A stretch of DNA of 64,000 nucleotides from Chrysoporthe austroafricana (GCA_001051155.2 JYIP02000005.1:806001-870000), one strand, 5' to 3'; positions 11,701 through 22,783 are shown, counted from the first letter of the stretch. Translations and numbers: made by a program. Notes: generated by a model not told the origin, from the letters alone.

Positions 11701-14700
11701 ATTCACTAGATATGTCACTCTTCGAGCGCCTGGTCCAACCGCCACACTTGAGTGATATCAGACTGCCGGTCAGCATCTTGGAAACCCAGAGACGTATGTA
11801 TCCGTCGATTGCAGAGATGGTGCGTTCAACGTTATACCTCACGCTAAAAGATGGGGAAAATGTCAAGCAATATCCGGAAGTTGTTGGGATGGCGAGACGG
11901 CTATTCTGGCTTGACCATGAACAACCTGAAGCGGGCGCATCCGTGTCGGATCCTCACAACACATCATACTCGAACGACTTTGAGGTTGAGATGGCGGGGG
12001 CACTGGTATCGCACCTTGTGAGACAAGGACATTATAATCCAGAAGACATCGCGCTTTTGACGTGCTACACGGGTCAACTCCAGAAACTTCGTAGTCGGTT
12101 GGCAGTCGAGTCAACCTTCACAGTGGACATTGACGAACGAGACCTTGACAAGCTTGAAGAGCTCGAGGCAGACAATCCGGATAAGCAAGCTCAGCCAGAG
12201 AAAAACAGTCTCTCCAAGATAACACTCCTCCGAAGCGTGAGGCTTGCGACCGTCGACAACTTTCAAGGGGAAGAGGCCAAGGTCGTCATTATCTCTCTCG
12301 TCCGGAGCAACCAGCAGAAGAGATGCGGCTTTCTGAGAACATCGAACCGCATTAACGTCCTTCTGTCTCGTGCCAAACATGGATGTTATCTCATTGGAAA
12401 CTCAAAAACATATCAGAACGTGCCAATGTGGCATCAGATCATCCAGCTGCTACAGGGCGACCATAACCTAGGGACCAGTCTGGAGCTTCGGTGTCCTCGA
12501 CACCCCGAGACGCCGATCATTGTCTCTCATCCAGATGACTTTGCGCGATTCTCGCCAGATGGTGGATGTCTGCTGCCCTGCGACAGACGACTGGAGTGCG
12601 GCCATGCTTGTTACGGGCGATGCCACTCGGACCTGCTTCACAAGGCCGTCAAATGCCACGAAAAGTGTCCACGTCCCAAGGCGGGATGCGATCATGCCTG
12701 CCCTCGGGAGTGCGGGGACGTATGCGAAGACAAGTGCAATTTCTTGCTCAAGGACATCAATATGAGATTGCCTTGTGGGCATACTATCAAATCAGCAAGG
12801 TGCTGGGAAACCCAAAACCCAGCCACCATTGTTTGCCAACAGAGAGTCGACCGAAAGATCCCCGGCTGCGATCACGTCGTGAGATTGCCATGTCACGTCA
12901 AGGTCGCCTCCCCGTTGTTCGAGTGCCAGGCTGAATGTGGCGAGAACCTTGGTTGCGGTCACACTTGTCGAAGCCCGTGCCGCAAGTGCAACATCCGCAA
13001 GCAGGGCAAGGTCGTCGAGACAAACCATGGAGTCTGTCAGCAGGTCTGTGGACGGAACTACACAGCCTGCCGCCATACGTGTCGACAAGTCTGCCATGGT
13101 GGGACTAAGTGTGCTCCGTGTGAGGAGCCCTGTGAAGTCCGATGCAGCCACTCTCGGTGCAGCAAGCCGTGCCGCGAACCATGCGCACCATGTGCTGAAG
13201 AGGACTGTGCCTCCCGGTGCCCCCACACAAGATGTACCATGCCCTGTGCCGCTCCCTGCGACTGGGTGCCTTGCTCCAAGCGGTGCACGCTGACCTTGGC
13301 CTGTGGGCACCAATGTCCGTCGCTGTGTGGCGAGATCTGTCCGGATGTGAAGTTTTGCCAACAGTGTGGCTCCGAAGACATCCTGTCCATGGTTGCTGAC
13401 TATGTGTTGATGGCCGAATACAAGGAGGTTGACCTCGAGGAGGACCCTTGCGTTTTCCCTGACTGCGGGCATATCCTGACGAGAACTTCGATGGACGGAT
13501 CGATGTCTATGGGAGATCACTATGATCTGGACGAGAGTGGCTCTCCGGTCGCAATCAAGGCTCCCTCGAAGCCCTTCTCAATGGGCGACGTCGAGTTCAA
13601 AGCCTGTCCGCAGTGCCGGGGCTCACTGCGCAACATTGCGCGCTACGGTCGGATCGTTCGTCGTGTGATGTTGGATGAGGCCACCAAGAAGTTCATCTCA
13701 TGGTCGGAAAACACTCGTCTTCAGTTGGCTGAACGCTTACTGCAAGAACAGCAACGTCTCGATGAGGACAGTACTGACTTCTCCGAGGTGATCGGCAGGC
13801 CTGACCAGCTTTCCCTAGCCGGCCCTGTTCCTAGCCAGCTTTCCAGAATCCATAAACTGGTCGGCAAGGGACGGTATAAGAAGGTTCTCGGACTGTACAT
13901 GGAGATTCTTAGATATCGTGGCCGGGTCGGAGCTGAGGAGCAACCGTTCCAGAGAGTCGCTAACTTCGTGAAGCATGCCAAGGGAAACAAGACCAAAGAC
14001 GGTGTATTCGACTTTGACGATTCGGTCATCCAGCTCCGAGGCTACCTGCTTGCCACCTCTCTCCTTCTGAAAACCAACATTCTCGTCCTGTCAGATTTCA
14101 TGAATCTTTGGAAGAGAGCCATATTCACAAGCACAAAGATCAGCCTCGACTTTACGTCCAACATCGCTCAGTGCCAGGAACTTATCAGACTCGCTGCAGA
14201 AACAGACCGGTCTAAGCCTCAAGTCGAGGGGCATATCTACTACGCACAATTTTGTGGTTTCGCCCTTGCTCTGGGCCACGCTTCTGAACCAAACCCGCGG
14301 CCCGCTGAGAACATCCCAGAGTCCCAAGACAACATGGGCCCAGACGAGCGTGAGATACTCAAGGCCAAAGGTCTCGAGCATATCCACAAGGCCCAGGCTC
14401 TGCTGAAGGGCCGCAACTGGGCATCAAGGCAGATCATGGAGGCGGAGCTTGAGTCTGCGAAGGCCCTGCTCAACGGCGTCGTGTTCTATCGACCTGTCAC
14501 GGCCGACGAGCTCCGCGCTGTGTATGCGGCCATGGCGTCAGAGTTCAGCGGAACGGGTCACTGGTATACTTGTGAGAGAGGACATCCGTTCACAGTGGGC
14601 GAGTGCGGGATGCCCATGGAGCAGGCTCGGTGCCCCGAATGCGAATCACCTGTGGGGGGACAGTCTCATGTTCCAGCCGCTGGAGTGAGGCATGCGAGAG

Positions 14701-14744
14701 AGATTGAGGACTTGGCTCGGGACTTTGGGGGTATGAGAGCATGA
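8712..14744 (+). CDS. ZNFX1/Hrr1-type superfamily-1 helicase with CCCH, NF-X1 and RZ zinc fingers (1986 aa)
   Basis: A 17-nt first exon (ATG 8712, ends 8728) is spliced over intron 8729-8800 (GTGAGC...TTAG) into one long exon from 8801 to 14744. The first exon and the long frame join in phase. The N terminus has a textbook CCCH finger, CRLFIGTGRCRYGSRCKFSH (C-x8-C-x5-C-x3-H). A UPF1-like SF1 helicase follows: Walker A GPPGTGKS near residue 656, an EEAGE motif-II equivalent near 923, ETQRRMYP, and VDNFQGEEAKVVIISLVRSN. Residues about 1230-1530 are Cys/His-rich NF-X1 repeats (LECGHACYGRCH, LGCGHTCRSPCR). Residues about 1923-1955 form an RZ-type finger (GHWYTCERGHPF, CGMPMEQARCPEC). Relatives are human ZNFX1 and S. 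pombe Hrr1, which act in RNA-based silencing; a role in small-RNA or RNA surveillance is inferred. No breaks. Confidence 0.92.
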
Positions 14745-15450
14745 ATTAAGTCAAATTCTCTCTCAGTTGCATGTATTTCGCTAATATCGGGGCCACACTT
14801 CGTGCGTAAGGTACACAACCAGAACACTCTAGTAGGCATTCATTATGCCTCTGGCCGGTCACCTCATCAAAACTCATATTTCCATTTTGGGACCTTGATC
14901 CCATATAACCTCTGCTGCCTCCCGTCCTTAAGGCTCCATGTGGTACCGATAGTGCCCAGTAATTCTATTCTATTGTCCCCGTGAATATTCTAGGCTACTA
15001 CTCATGACATATACTTTGAGATTTGTTTCAGTTCAAGCACCGATACTATACGCAGAAGGCCCGCCTTTTCCCGGACCATTTTTTGGATGAGTACGATATG
15101 CTGAGTATGAGCTGCGATATGAGCGTTGAGATATCCAAGCTGCCTGTAACCTTGAACGTGTAGCATGAACTACCTCCGATATAGCTTGCCGGCATGCACC
15201 TCGATCCCCTCGTGGGGGGCTCGTGATTACATATATCTAGGCGTGGGCCCCGCGCCCTACCTTTTGGCCACCACCACGCATTGAGACATCCGGCTTTCAG
15301 CTCCAAATCCCACCGCGGCCAATCTCGAACCTACCTTCCAGCGCCTTGAATCTCTAGGCACGGGTTAACCGGAGACAACTGGAACGCTATCTGAAGACGT
15401 CGCTAGATAATCCGCCTTGTACACAAGATCGAGGTGATAAGGCCAGGGCG
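14745..15450. other. Intergenic, no gene seen
   Basis: About 700 bases: presumably the helicase 3' UTR, then the former promoter of the oxygenase pseudogene. No supported ORF or repeat. Confidence 0.5.
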
Positions 15451-16570
15451 ATGGCATCGCTACCTGTCATAGACTTCAGCCGCTGGCTCAACGGAACACC
15501 TGAGGACAAGGAGCGAGTCGCACACGATCTTGCCGAGGCATGCCGACGCGTCGGCTTCGTCTACGTCGTCAACCACGGCGTCCCTGATCAGCTCCTCGCA
15601 GAGGCCTTCAAATGGTCCAAGGAGCTTTTCGACCTGCCCGACGAGAAGAAGATGCTGGCACCTCACCCCCCGGGACCAGATGTCCACCGAGGCTACTCCT
15701 GGCCCGGCCTCGAGAAGGTCTCGCAGTATGTGCACCAGGACGGCGCTGATTCGGATGACGAGGACGCGCAGCTGCGCCAGGTGCAGGATTGTAAAGAGTC
15801 GTACGAGATCGGAAGCGAGACGTTTGCCGCGCAGCCGAACCAGTGGCTGCCTGAAGATGTCTTGCCAAGCTTTCGGAAGTTCATGACGGGCTTCTAATGG
15901 TCGTTGTTTGATACGGCCAAAGAGCTGCTGAAGGCCATTGCTATCGGCATTGGGCTTGAAGACGAGGAGTTCCTGCTGCGCTTTCACAGTGGGCAGAACA
16001 ATCAGCTCCGCTTGCTGCACTACCCTCCAGTCGAGACTGAGAAGCTTTCTAGTAACGTGTTGGCTAGGATGCTAGCCCATTCATACTGGACATCAATCAC
16101 GATGCTATTCTAGGACGATTGTGGTGGACTGCAAGTCGAAGACGTTAAGCGACCAGGAGAGTTTATCGATGCTACGCCTATAGAAGGAGCTTTAGTAATG
16201 AATGTCGGCGATTTGCTTATGCGTTGGAGCAATGGTGTGTGGCCAGAATTCTTTGAATAAATCGTTCAAACATGGGACCGCTAATGTGAATTTAGACTAT
16301 CTCAAATCAACACTGCATCGAGTCACCGCACCGCCCATTGCCGCTGACAAGCTTGCAGGAGAAAAGGCAATGACCAAAGCTCGGTGTTCTATGCCATATT
16401 TTGTCAGTCCTGATCCGACTTCAGTTATCGAGTGCATTTCGGCCTGCGCGGGCCAGGGGAATCCGGCCAAATATCCTCCCATACTTCAGGAAGATTACAG
16501 TAAGATGAGGGCAAAACTCCAGTACAAAGACAAGCCTGAGAAGCCAGCAACTTCAATGGTCATGACATAA
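15451..16570 (+). pseudogene. 2-oxoglutarate/Fe(II)-dependent dioxygenase, inactivated
   Basis: One continuous frame (one intron, 16235-16295, GTGTGT...TTAG, in phase) encodes an isopenicillin-N-synthase-like protein. The N-terminal DIOX_N region is intact (LPVIDFSRWLNG, VGFVYVVNHGVPDQLLAEAF). The core double-stranded beta helix is also present ([29 protein letters not shown] then DYLKSTLHRVTAPP). It is broken by in-frame TAA at 15895-15897 and TAG at 16111-16113 (just before DDCGG, where relatives usually have Gln). The first iron-ligand motif, normally H-x-D, reads HSY (TAC at 16084-16086). The distal His (HRV) and the later Arg are kept. No frameshifts, so decay seems recent. Such enzymes oxidise small molecules in fungal metabolism; the substrate is unknown. 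It converges on the hydrolase gene 293 bp away. Confidence 0.85.
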
Positions 16571-16863
16571 GTTACATCTGCTTGTGATCATAACCGGCTG
16601 TTTAGAGCCTAAATGGCGCTGGAAGATATCTCCTTTGTGAGGAGCGGTCTTTCTTCACGATTTTTGCGAAGCGCTAGCGAGCCTAGGAAGGAGTGCAAGA
16701 CAATCTTGAGAGGTGAGATTGAATACTATAGTACTCAAGGGAATGAGTTCGACCGTATGACTATGCGTATATCGTGTATCAAATTACGCCCACACCTTCC
16801 TCCGCAGCATTCTTGGGTAGACGCCTTTCTGTCACTCAAAATGTATAGCGATGTATTGAAACG

Positions 16864-17838
16864 CTAGGATCCCCCATCCTGTTTCTTCTTCAAGGCGGCC
16901 GCGGCCGCGCACTCTAGAGCCCATCCAAAGCATCTGGCATACCACCCCTGGGCGAGGTAGCTTAACTCGATGCAATGCGGTGCCCCCTTGACCACACCTG
17001 CATCAACCCTATCACTTGCAGTGAATCCGCCGGCAAACTCTCGGACGTGTTCCTCTGTGCTCATCCACATTGTGTCATGCTCAGCCACACCGATCATGAC
17101 CGGCACCTTGACCTGAGCGCACAGTTTTCGCCACCTATCCGGATACCAGACGGCTCTGAAGCCAGCGATCTCTCCAAATGGCAAGGGCTTGTCCAATTTC
17201 TCGGTCAGCCCATACATCGCGGGATCAGCTGTGCCTGCAGGAATCATCGTCTCATCCTTCTCCTTGGCCGGGCGCGGTGGTGAGTACAGGGGGGTCGGGT
17301 CCGGAGGAGGTTGATTTGCACGCGCTGATATCCCCGACGTGTTCTGAGTACCAAACCCCGAGATCGTCATGCCGACCAATGGATATTCTGGTGTCTCTCC
17401 ACGTGCTTGCTCTCCCGCGATCAGGCCCGCGGCGATCACGGCGCTTGGAGTGGCCAGGCTGTGACAGTGGAGGACCATGCCGCTGCATGCCTGACCGAAC
17501 TGCCTCCATACCGTGGGAAGTATGTATCGGTGCAGCCAGTCCGCAAGCTCCTCGTGGTAGGTCTTCCCTTCCGGTATGGGGTAGAAGGACGTCGAGCCCT
17601 CATACAGAGGCCTGTCGATGGCAACAAGAGGCACCCCGAGGCTGTCGCTGCACAGCGAGGCGGTGTGCTTTGGGTCCGCGTCGAAATATGATGAGCTGTA
17701 GCCACCGCCATGGATCGCGACGAGAAGGGGCCGTCTCTCATCTGCTGTTGCGGTGTATGCCGCGCTGGAAGGGTTCGAGCGGTTATGCAACCCGGTGAGT
17801 GTCGCACCGTTCGGCAACGTCAGCTTGAATGGCTCCAT
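16864..17838 (-). CDS. Alpha/beta-hydrolase fold protein (324 aa)
   Basis: Single exon from ATG at 17838. It has the hydrolase oxyanion motif HGGGY (residues 43-47), a nucleophile-elbow-like HCHSLATPS with Ser127, an acid in AEHDTMW (Asp255) and the late His in GAPHCIELS (His288). These give a complete candidate Ser-Asp-His triad in the expected order and spacing. The elbow is C-H-S-L-A and not strict G-x-S-x-G, a variation seen in many fungal members. There is no signal peptide, so it is probably cytosolic. It is likely an esterase, lipase or other hydrolase of small substrates; the specificity cannot be read. It converges on the oxygenase pseudogene and diverges from the cellobiose dehydrogenase gene. 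The Ala/Lys-rich C terminus (AAAAALKKKQDGGS) is low-complexity. Confidence 0.85.
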   Translation of the reverse strand: MEPFKLTLPNGATLTGLHNRSNPSSAAYTATADERRPLLVAIHGGGYSSSYFDADPKHTASLCSDSLGVPLVAIDRPLYEGSTSFYPIPEGKTYHEELADWLHRYILPTVWRQFGQACSGMVLHCHSLATPSAVIAAGLIAGEQARGETPEYPLVGMTISGFGTQNTSGISARANQPPPDPTPLYSPPRPAKEKDETMIPAGTADPAMYGLTEKLDKPLPFGEIAGFRAVWYPDRWRKLCAQVKVPVMIGVAEHDTMWMSTEEHVREFAGGFTASDRVDAGVVKGAPHCIELSYLAQGWYARCFGWALECAAAAALKKKQDGGS

Positions 17839-19556
17839 CGTGTCGATAATGGTCTCTAACGCATCCTGTCGTTGGCGATGGCAGAGGTCCTAGCAATCTC
17901 CCTATTTGTATCCCGTACTGGCGGGGTAAATTATCACATGATGGCCGAAATCGATCCGGCTTACAGTCATACTAGCCCTATCGACGACGCATTTACGACG
18001 CTGTTCCGACTGCGCCGAGGAGGCTGAACTATAGGCCACACATCGCGGGGACGACAGCCGCCCAATGACTTCAAGACGGGAAGAAAGAGCGCGTTGATCG
18101 TCAAACGCCAACGGATGCTCCCGCCTAGCGGTCGTTAGCTGAACTGTAAGGGCTGGCAATACGGCGGCTGCGAGTCGGCGCCGATACTCAGCTCCGAGCC
18201 TCCGCAGGCAGCAGGACATGCGCTCTCTTACGTAGGGTATCGTGGACGGATGGTAGCTAGTACTTCGGATAGAAGGAATCTTGGTTATTTCTAGCTTGCA
18301 TGGCAGAGGCGTCTGGATCCAGGTGTTATGTAATCCAGGAAGGGTAAACATCCTCAGCCCGCGAAGACGACGAGGTGGGTCCGAGTGGGTTTCGCAGCCA
18401 GGCGATTCGGCAGGGCCCGAAAACCACACACTGACGAGGTTGCAGGAGTCTGTGCAAACGTCGTCTCACCGTCGGCTACGCGAAGCAGGGTAAAAGGAGT
18501 CAGTCCTAGGGCAGTCCCGCCAAACCTAATCTAGATCGAACTGCATTTAGCCCGGCCAAGGCTTTCAAGACGAGACAATACCGTCATCGTCATGCTGAGA
18601 GCGTCGGCCGGCCCCTGAATGTTTGTTTGCTGTTCTAGGCCCTGTGGTACGGGTTTCGAAACAGTTTATGCACGAGGGCAAACCTTGCATAAACGTTCAT
18701 CCGAGCCTCCAGCCCCAGGGCACGAGATGGGTCTGGTGAGGAGACTGTTGAAACAAAGTGGGCGTCGTCGCAATAAACAAGCAACGACGCGATGGTTCCG
18801 TAGGACCACAAAATATATTACAGCTCGGCACCGCGCCCAATGGCGGCCACGCGATTACACGGCCGACGGATCTTGGCCGGAACTCAGTTTCAGGGGCGCG
18901 GGGGTTGCAGCCTTCGGCAACGGCCCTCTTCTAAATATGGGTCGACGTCCTCGTCCCTCGTGGTGGGTTGTCTGGCACGTCGCCCTTCCCGATCCGGATG
19001 ACTGCTTGGTATGTACAACACGCTATTGGCCGAGTCGTCTGGTCAGCGTCTTGTCGCTCCACCCGCCTCTCGACTAAACACAACTTGTTCTCGAAGGAGA
19101 GCCCCTCAGTGGGTATCTAGACCACATGCTTCTCTGTCAGGGATCGCCTGCGAGGTCGTCTATGATGAAAGGCCGGCACGGTGGACCACGGCGACCCATA
19201 GTCTCGGTGCCGGCCATGTGCTGAATTCTGCCTCCTGCTCCGTGACCCTTTCCCACAGAGCCGCAATAGGGCCGTGATGGCAGGAATTAAAAGCAAGACC
19301 ATCTCTTGGTGAGCTTGCAGAGAGGTTCCTGTTCTTCTCCTTTTTCTTCTTTATCCTTCAGTTCAGGTCGTTTGCTTGGTTGAGCCAACCATCCACGTTC
19401 TTTCTCTTCAACGAAGTCATTCCTTTCTTCGTCCACGTTCATTTCTGTGGCAGTGCCACATTCGTTCCTTAACTTTCTCCCAAGACCCTCTACCAGGCAA
19501 GCCTTGATAGGTGTGGCGATTTGAAGTTTCAAGAATCACAAGACAGATCCGCAAAC
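17839..19556. other. Divergent intergenic region between hydrolase and cellobiose dehydrogenase
   Basis: 1.7 kb that must contain both promoters. A pyrimidine-rich tract at about 19320-19480 (cttctcctttttcttctttatcc) lies just before the dehydrogenase start and looks like its leader. Short ORFs on both strands have no recognisable character. Confidence 0.55.
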
Positions 19557-21950
19557 ATGGCATTAAAGTCCTTCCTAGCCGCGGCCACCCTGGCTGCCGG
19601 TGTGATGGGTCAGTCCTCCGTCAACTGGACCGATACAAACTCCGGTATTGAGTTCTCGTACTACAACCAGGGCGATATTGCGTTCGGCCTTGCGTCGCCC
19701 GAGACCTACACCGGTGACTTCATCGGCTACCTGGCGTCTTCTTCCATCGATGGCTACGCGGCCATGTCCATGACCGGCGCGATGGCGAACGCCCTGCTCA
19801 TCTGCGCGTGGGTGGATGGTGACAAGATCGTGGCCTCGCTGCGTGAGGCCACCGGATACAGCAACCCGCCTGAGATCACCAACTCCTCCTTGGGCATCTA
19901 CAAGATCTCAACGGGAACGTCGATCAACTCCACGGGCTGGGCCTTCACATTCGTCTGCAAGGGCTGTGCCACTGGGACCTCCATCTCCTTCGGCGCCAGT
20001 GACACCGAGAAGGTCTTCGGCTATGCCCAGTCCACAACTGCTCTCACCGACACCAGCAGCTCTGACGCCACTCTGAACTTCCACTCCAACGCATACGGCG
20101 AGTACGCTCACAGCATCTCTGACTCCAAGTCGTCCAAGTACGCCACCTGGGCTGCTCTGGCCTCGACCACCGACTTGGCGAATACTGTCGGGTCTACTGT
20201 TTCCAACTCCACCACCAGCAGCTCGTCTAGCAACTCGACAACCACAACGACTACGACTACGACTAGCAACTCCACCTACGACTACATCGTGGCCGGGGGC
20301 GGTGCGGCTGGTATCATTGTTGCGGAGCGCCTCGTCGAGTCTGGCGCGTCCGTCCTCCTTCTGGAGCGTGGTGGTGCTTCGACTTACTCTTCCGGAGGTG
20401 ACGACACAATGAGCTACAACGACACGGTCACCCAGTACGATGTGCCTGGCATGGGCTACTACCTGACTACTGCCTCCGACACCTCCGAGTACTGCACGGA
20501 CACCGGCGGCATGGCTGGCTGTCTGCTTGGTGGGTCCACTGCCGTGAACGCCATGATGTTCGTCAAGCCCGCGGAGCACGACTTCGATGACAAGTGGCCT
20601 ACCGGCTGGAAGTGGTCTGACGTCTCCTCGTCGGCCGAGTCTTTCTATGAGCGCACCCCCGGCTTCATCCTCGCCAACGGCACCGGCGTCGACCAGGAGG
20701 CCTTCACCATCATGTCCAGCTTTCTCAGCGACAATGGCTTCTCGCAGACCGACGCGCTAACCTACCCCAATGAGAAGGAAGCCGTCTTCTCCCACCCTCC
20801 CTGGCTGATTCGCGACGGTCTGCGTGGCGGTCCCGTGAAGGACTACCTCCCCCTCGCCCAGGCCAAGTCCAACTTCAAGCTGTCCTTGAACACCACGCTG
20901 GTCCGCGTGATCCGCAATAACTCCACCGCCACCGGTGTCGAGGTTGAGCTCTCCAGCGGCGATCGCCAGATCATCAACCTGAAGTCCGGCGGCAGCGTCG
21001 TCCTCGCCGGTGGTGCCCTGTCCACGCCCCGCATGCTGATCAACTCTGGCATCGGCCCCAAGGCCCAGATCCAGACCGTCCAGAGCGGCAGCGTGTCCGT
21101 CACCCTTCCTGACGAGTCTGAGTGGATCGAGCTGCCCGTCGGCCAGTACCTGCAGGACCACCCGATCTTCGTCGTCGAGCTCACCACCAAGGACGCCTTG
21201 GATGCCCTGCCCTCGACTGCCTTTACCAACCCTAACACCACCGTGGCGGACCAGTTCAACGTGGACTCCACTGGTCTGCTGGCGCAGGCTGGGCAGCGCA
21301 TCAACTTCTGGACGACCACCACCTCCAACGACAGCAACACCTACTACGTTCAGGGTACGATCAGCGCCCCGTCCAACAACACCATCAAGATCAAGACGTA
21401 CCTGACGCACGGTGTCACCTCGCACGGCGTGCTGGAGATGACCTCTGACGGCGCGACCTCCATCACCACCAGCCCGTACCTGCAGACGACCGCCGACGTG
21501 TCTGCCATCACCAACTTCATGAACAAGCTCATCAGCATGGTCGCCGCCGACGGCTCGCCCTTCGAGGCGCTCACCTCGACTGCCGCGGAGCTCATTGCCG
21601 AGGACAACATCACCGAGGGTGACCACTACGTCGGCTCCGCCCGCATGGGCACCGCCAACGACGGCACCTCGGTTGTCGACACCAACCTCAAGGTGTGGGG
21701 CACCGACAACATCTACGTTGTTGATGCCTCCGTCCACCCTGATCTGCCTACCGGCAACTCTCAGGCCATCGTCATGGTGGTCGCTGAGCACGCCGCCAAG
21801 ATCCTCCTGGGCGAGGCCTCCACCAGTACCACATCGAGCGCCAGCTCGACATCGTCCTCATCATCGACCTCCTCTGCCTCGACCTCCAGCAGCTCTGCGA
21901 GTTCCAAGTGCAAGAAGAGACGCGCGGCTCCCCAGCTGGCTCAGCTGTAA
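19557..21950 (+). CDS. cdh: Cellobiose dehydrogenase (cytochrome domain plus GMC flavin domain, 797 aa)
   Basis: Single exon; ATG at 19557 (gcaaacATGG) opens a signal peptide (MALKSFLAAATLAAGVMGQ), so the enzyme is secreted. Residues about 19-213 form the CDH heme-b (DOMON-like) domain. The segment GAMANALLICAWVDGDKI carries the probable axial Met; a downstream His would be the second ligand. A Ser/Thr linker (residues about 214-240, including TTTTTTTTT) leads to a GMC oxidoreductase: Rossmann motif VAGGGAAGIIVAERL near residue 244 and the LLGGSTAVNAM signature. The catalytic pair is His690 (GDHYVGSARMG) and Asn734 (PDLPTGNSQ), with spacing as in known CDHs. The enzyme oxidises cellobiose and can pass electrons to lytic polysaccharide monooxygenases. 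The C terminus is a Ser/Thr-rich tail ending in a basic segment (KCKKRRAAPQLAQL), with no cellulose-binding module. Strong codon bias suggests high expression. Confidence 0.9.
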   Translation: MALKSFLAAATLAAGVMGQSSVNWTDTNSGIEFSYYNQGDIAFGLASPETYTGDFIGYLASSSIDGYAAMSMTGAMANALLICAWVDGDKIVASLREATGYSNPPEITNSSLGIYKISTGTSINSTGWAFTFVCKGCATGTSISFGASDTEKVFGYAQSTTALTDTSSSDATLNFHSNAYGEYAHSISDSKSSKYATWAALASTTDLANTVGSTVSNSTTSSSSSNSTTTTTTTTTSNSTYDYIVAGGGAAGIIVAERLVESGASVLLLERGGASTYSSGGDDTMSYNDTVTQYDVPGMGYYLTTASDTSEYCTDTGGMAGCLLGGSTAVNAMMFVKPAEHDFDDKWPTGWKWSDVSSSAESFYERTPGFILANGTGVDQEAFTIMSSFLSDNGFSQTDALTYPNEKEAVFSHPPWLIRDGLRGGPVKDYLPLAQAKSNFKLSLNTTLVRVIRNNSTATGVEVELSSGDRQIINLKSGGSVVLAGGALSTPRMLINSGIGPKAQIQTVQSGSVSVTLPDESEWIELPVGQYLQDHPIFVVELTTKDALDALPSTAFTNPNTTVADQFNVDSTGLLAQAGQRINFWTTTTSNDSNTYYVQGTISAPSNNTIKIKTYLTHGVTSHGVLEMTSDGATSITTSPYLQTTADVSAITNFMNKLISMVAADGSPFEALTSTAAELIAEDNITEGDHYVGSARMGTANDGTSVVDTNLKVWGTDNIYVVDASVHPDLPTGNSQAIVMVVAEHAAKILLGEASTSTTSSASSTSSSSSTSSASTSSSSASSKCKKRRAAPQLAQL

Positions 21951-22773
21951 ACGTCGCACCTCGACATATAGGTGATGAGATGATAACGGGGTTTCCGGTC
22001 AAGGTTCCGTAGTCTGCGATGTTGGGATGTCATGACACCTTTTCCGTGTACATATCTTGATTTCAAGTTGAAAATACAAACAACATTGTTTATACAACCG
22101 GCGTATAGATGTCTTGTGAAAAGATTGTTGAATAAACGAGCATCATCTCTAGTGCCGCGAGGACGGATGACTAGAGAAGATAACGTAGGAATTAGCCTCT
22201 CTCCGATGGGCTTTGCGCGACTTCCTCTGAGTATGCAGGCGGCCTCAGACCACTAACGGCCCAGCACCTCGTGATGTGCTGACTGACGGCTGCATAAAGC
22301 CGACAGGCTGTTTCGTGCGAGGCCCGGGACAGGAAATCCCAGTGACAAGCAAGCCTTGTGAGTACCACTCAGTCGCATAGTTCCAAGACGGGCACCTAGC
22401 ACTGAAGTCGAACACCAGCGTGGCTGAAGGAGCAACCATCCCGCCTCTTCAATAACGGCGTATCAACGAGCCGCATAGTCCGCCAAGGCGTCAGCCATGT
22501 GCCGTGAGAGCCGAGGCAAGCATGTAGTGCAGCGACTGGGCTGAGCGAGGAAGTAGTGTGTTTCTCGAGACGTATATTCCAGTAGCGCAGGGTTGGACGA
22601 ACCCAAAAATGGCCGTTCGATTGGCTTGCAGCAGCTCTTCTGGCGAGGACGGAAGTAGTAATTACAGCTAATCGATGCCCAAACTATGGGCCATAGCAGG
22701 ATGGACGGTATTTTGGGATGCCTGGGGCAAGTGTGCGCGAAGGCGCAGCAACTCTAGAAAGATTCGTCCCGAG
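21951..22773. other. Downstream of cellobiose dehydrogenase, no gene seen
   Basis: About 820 bases, presumably the 3' UTR of the dehydrogenase gene followed by spacer. Short ORFs only. Confidence 0.5.
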
Positions 22774-22783
22774 TATAAAAAGG
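22774..22783 (+). promoter_or_regulatory. Candidate TATA box
   Basis: TATAAAAAGG, 177 bases upstream of the ATG at 22951. A consensus TATA at a plausible distance, but the downstream gene itself is uncertain. Confidence 0.35.

Noticed and set aside
12792..13520. 242-aa ORF on minus over the NF-X1 region of the helicase
   Set aside because: Opposite strand of a well-supported Cys-rich coding region.
16080..16115. TAG in the oxygenase as a site of A-to-I stop-codon editing (known in sexual-stage Sordariomycetes)
   Set aside because: Editing TAG would give Trp where Gln is expected. It would not cure the TAA upstream without two edits, and the iron-ligand Asp is also lost.
20757..21791. 344-aa ORF on minus inside the cellobiose dehydrogenase gene
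   Set aside because: Antisense shadow of a C-ending-codon gene; the Gly/Val/Asp/Arg-rich composition is typical of such shadows.
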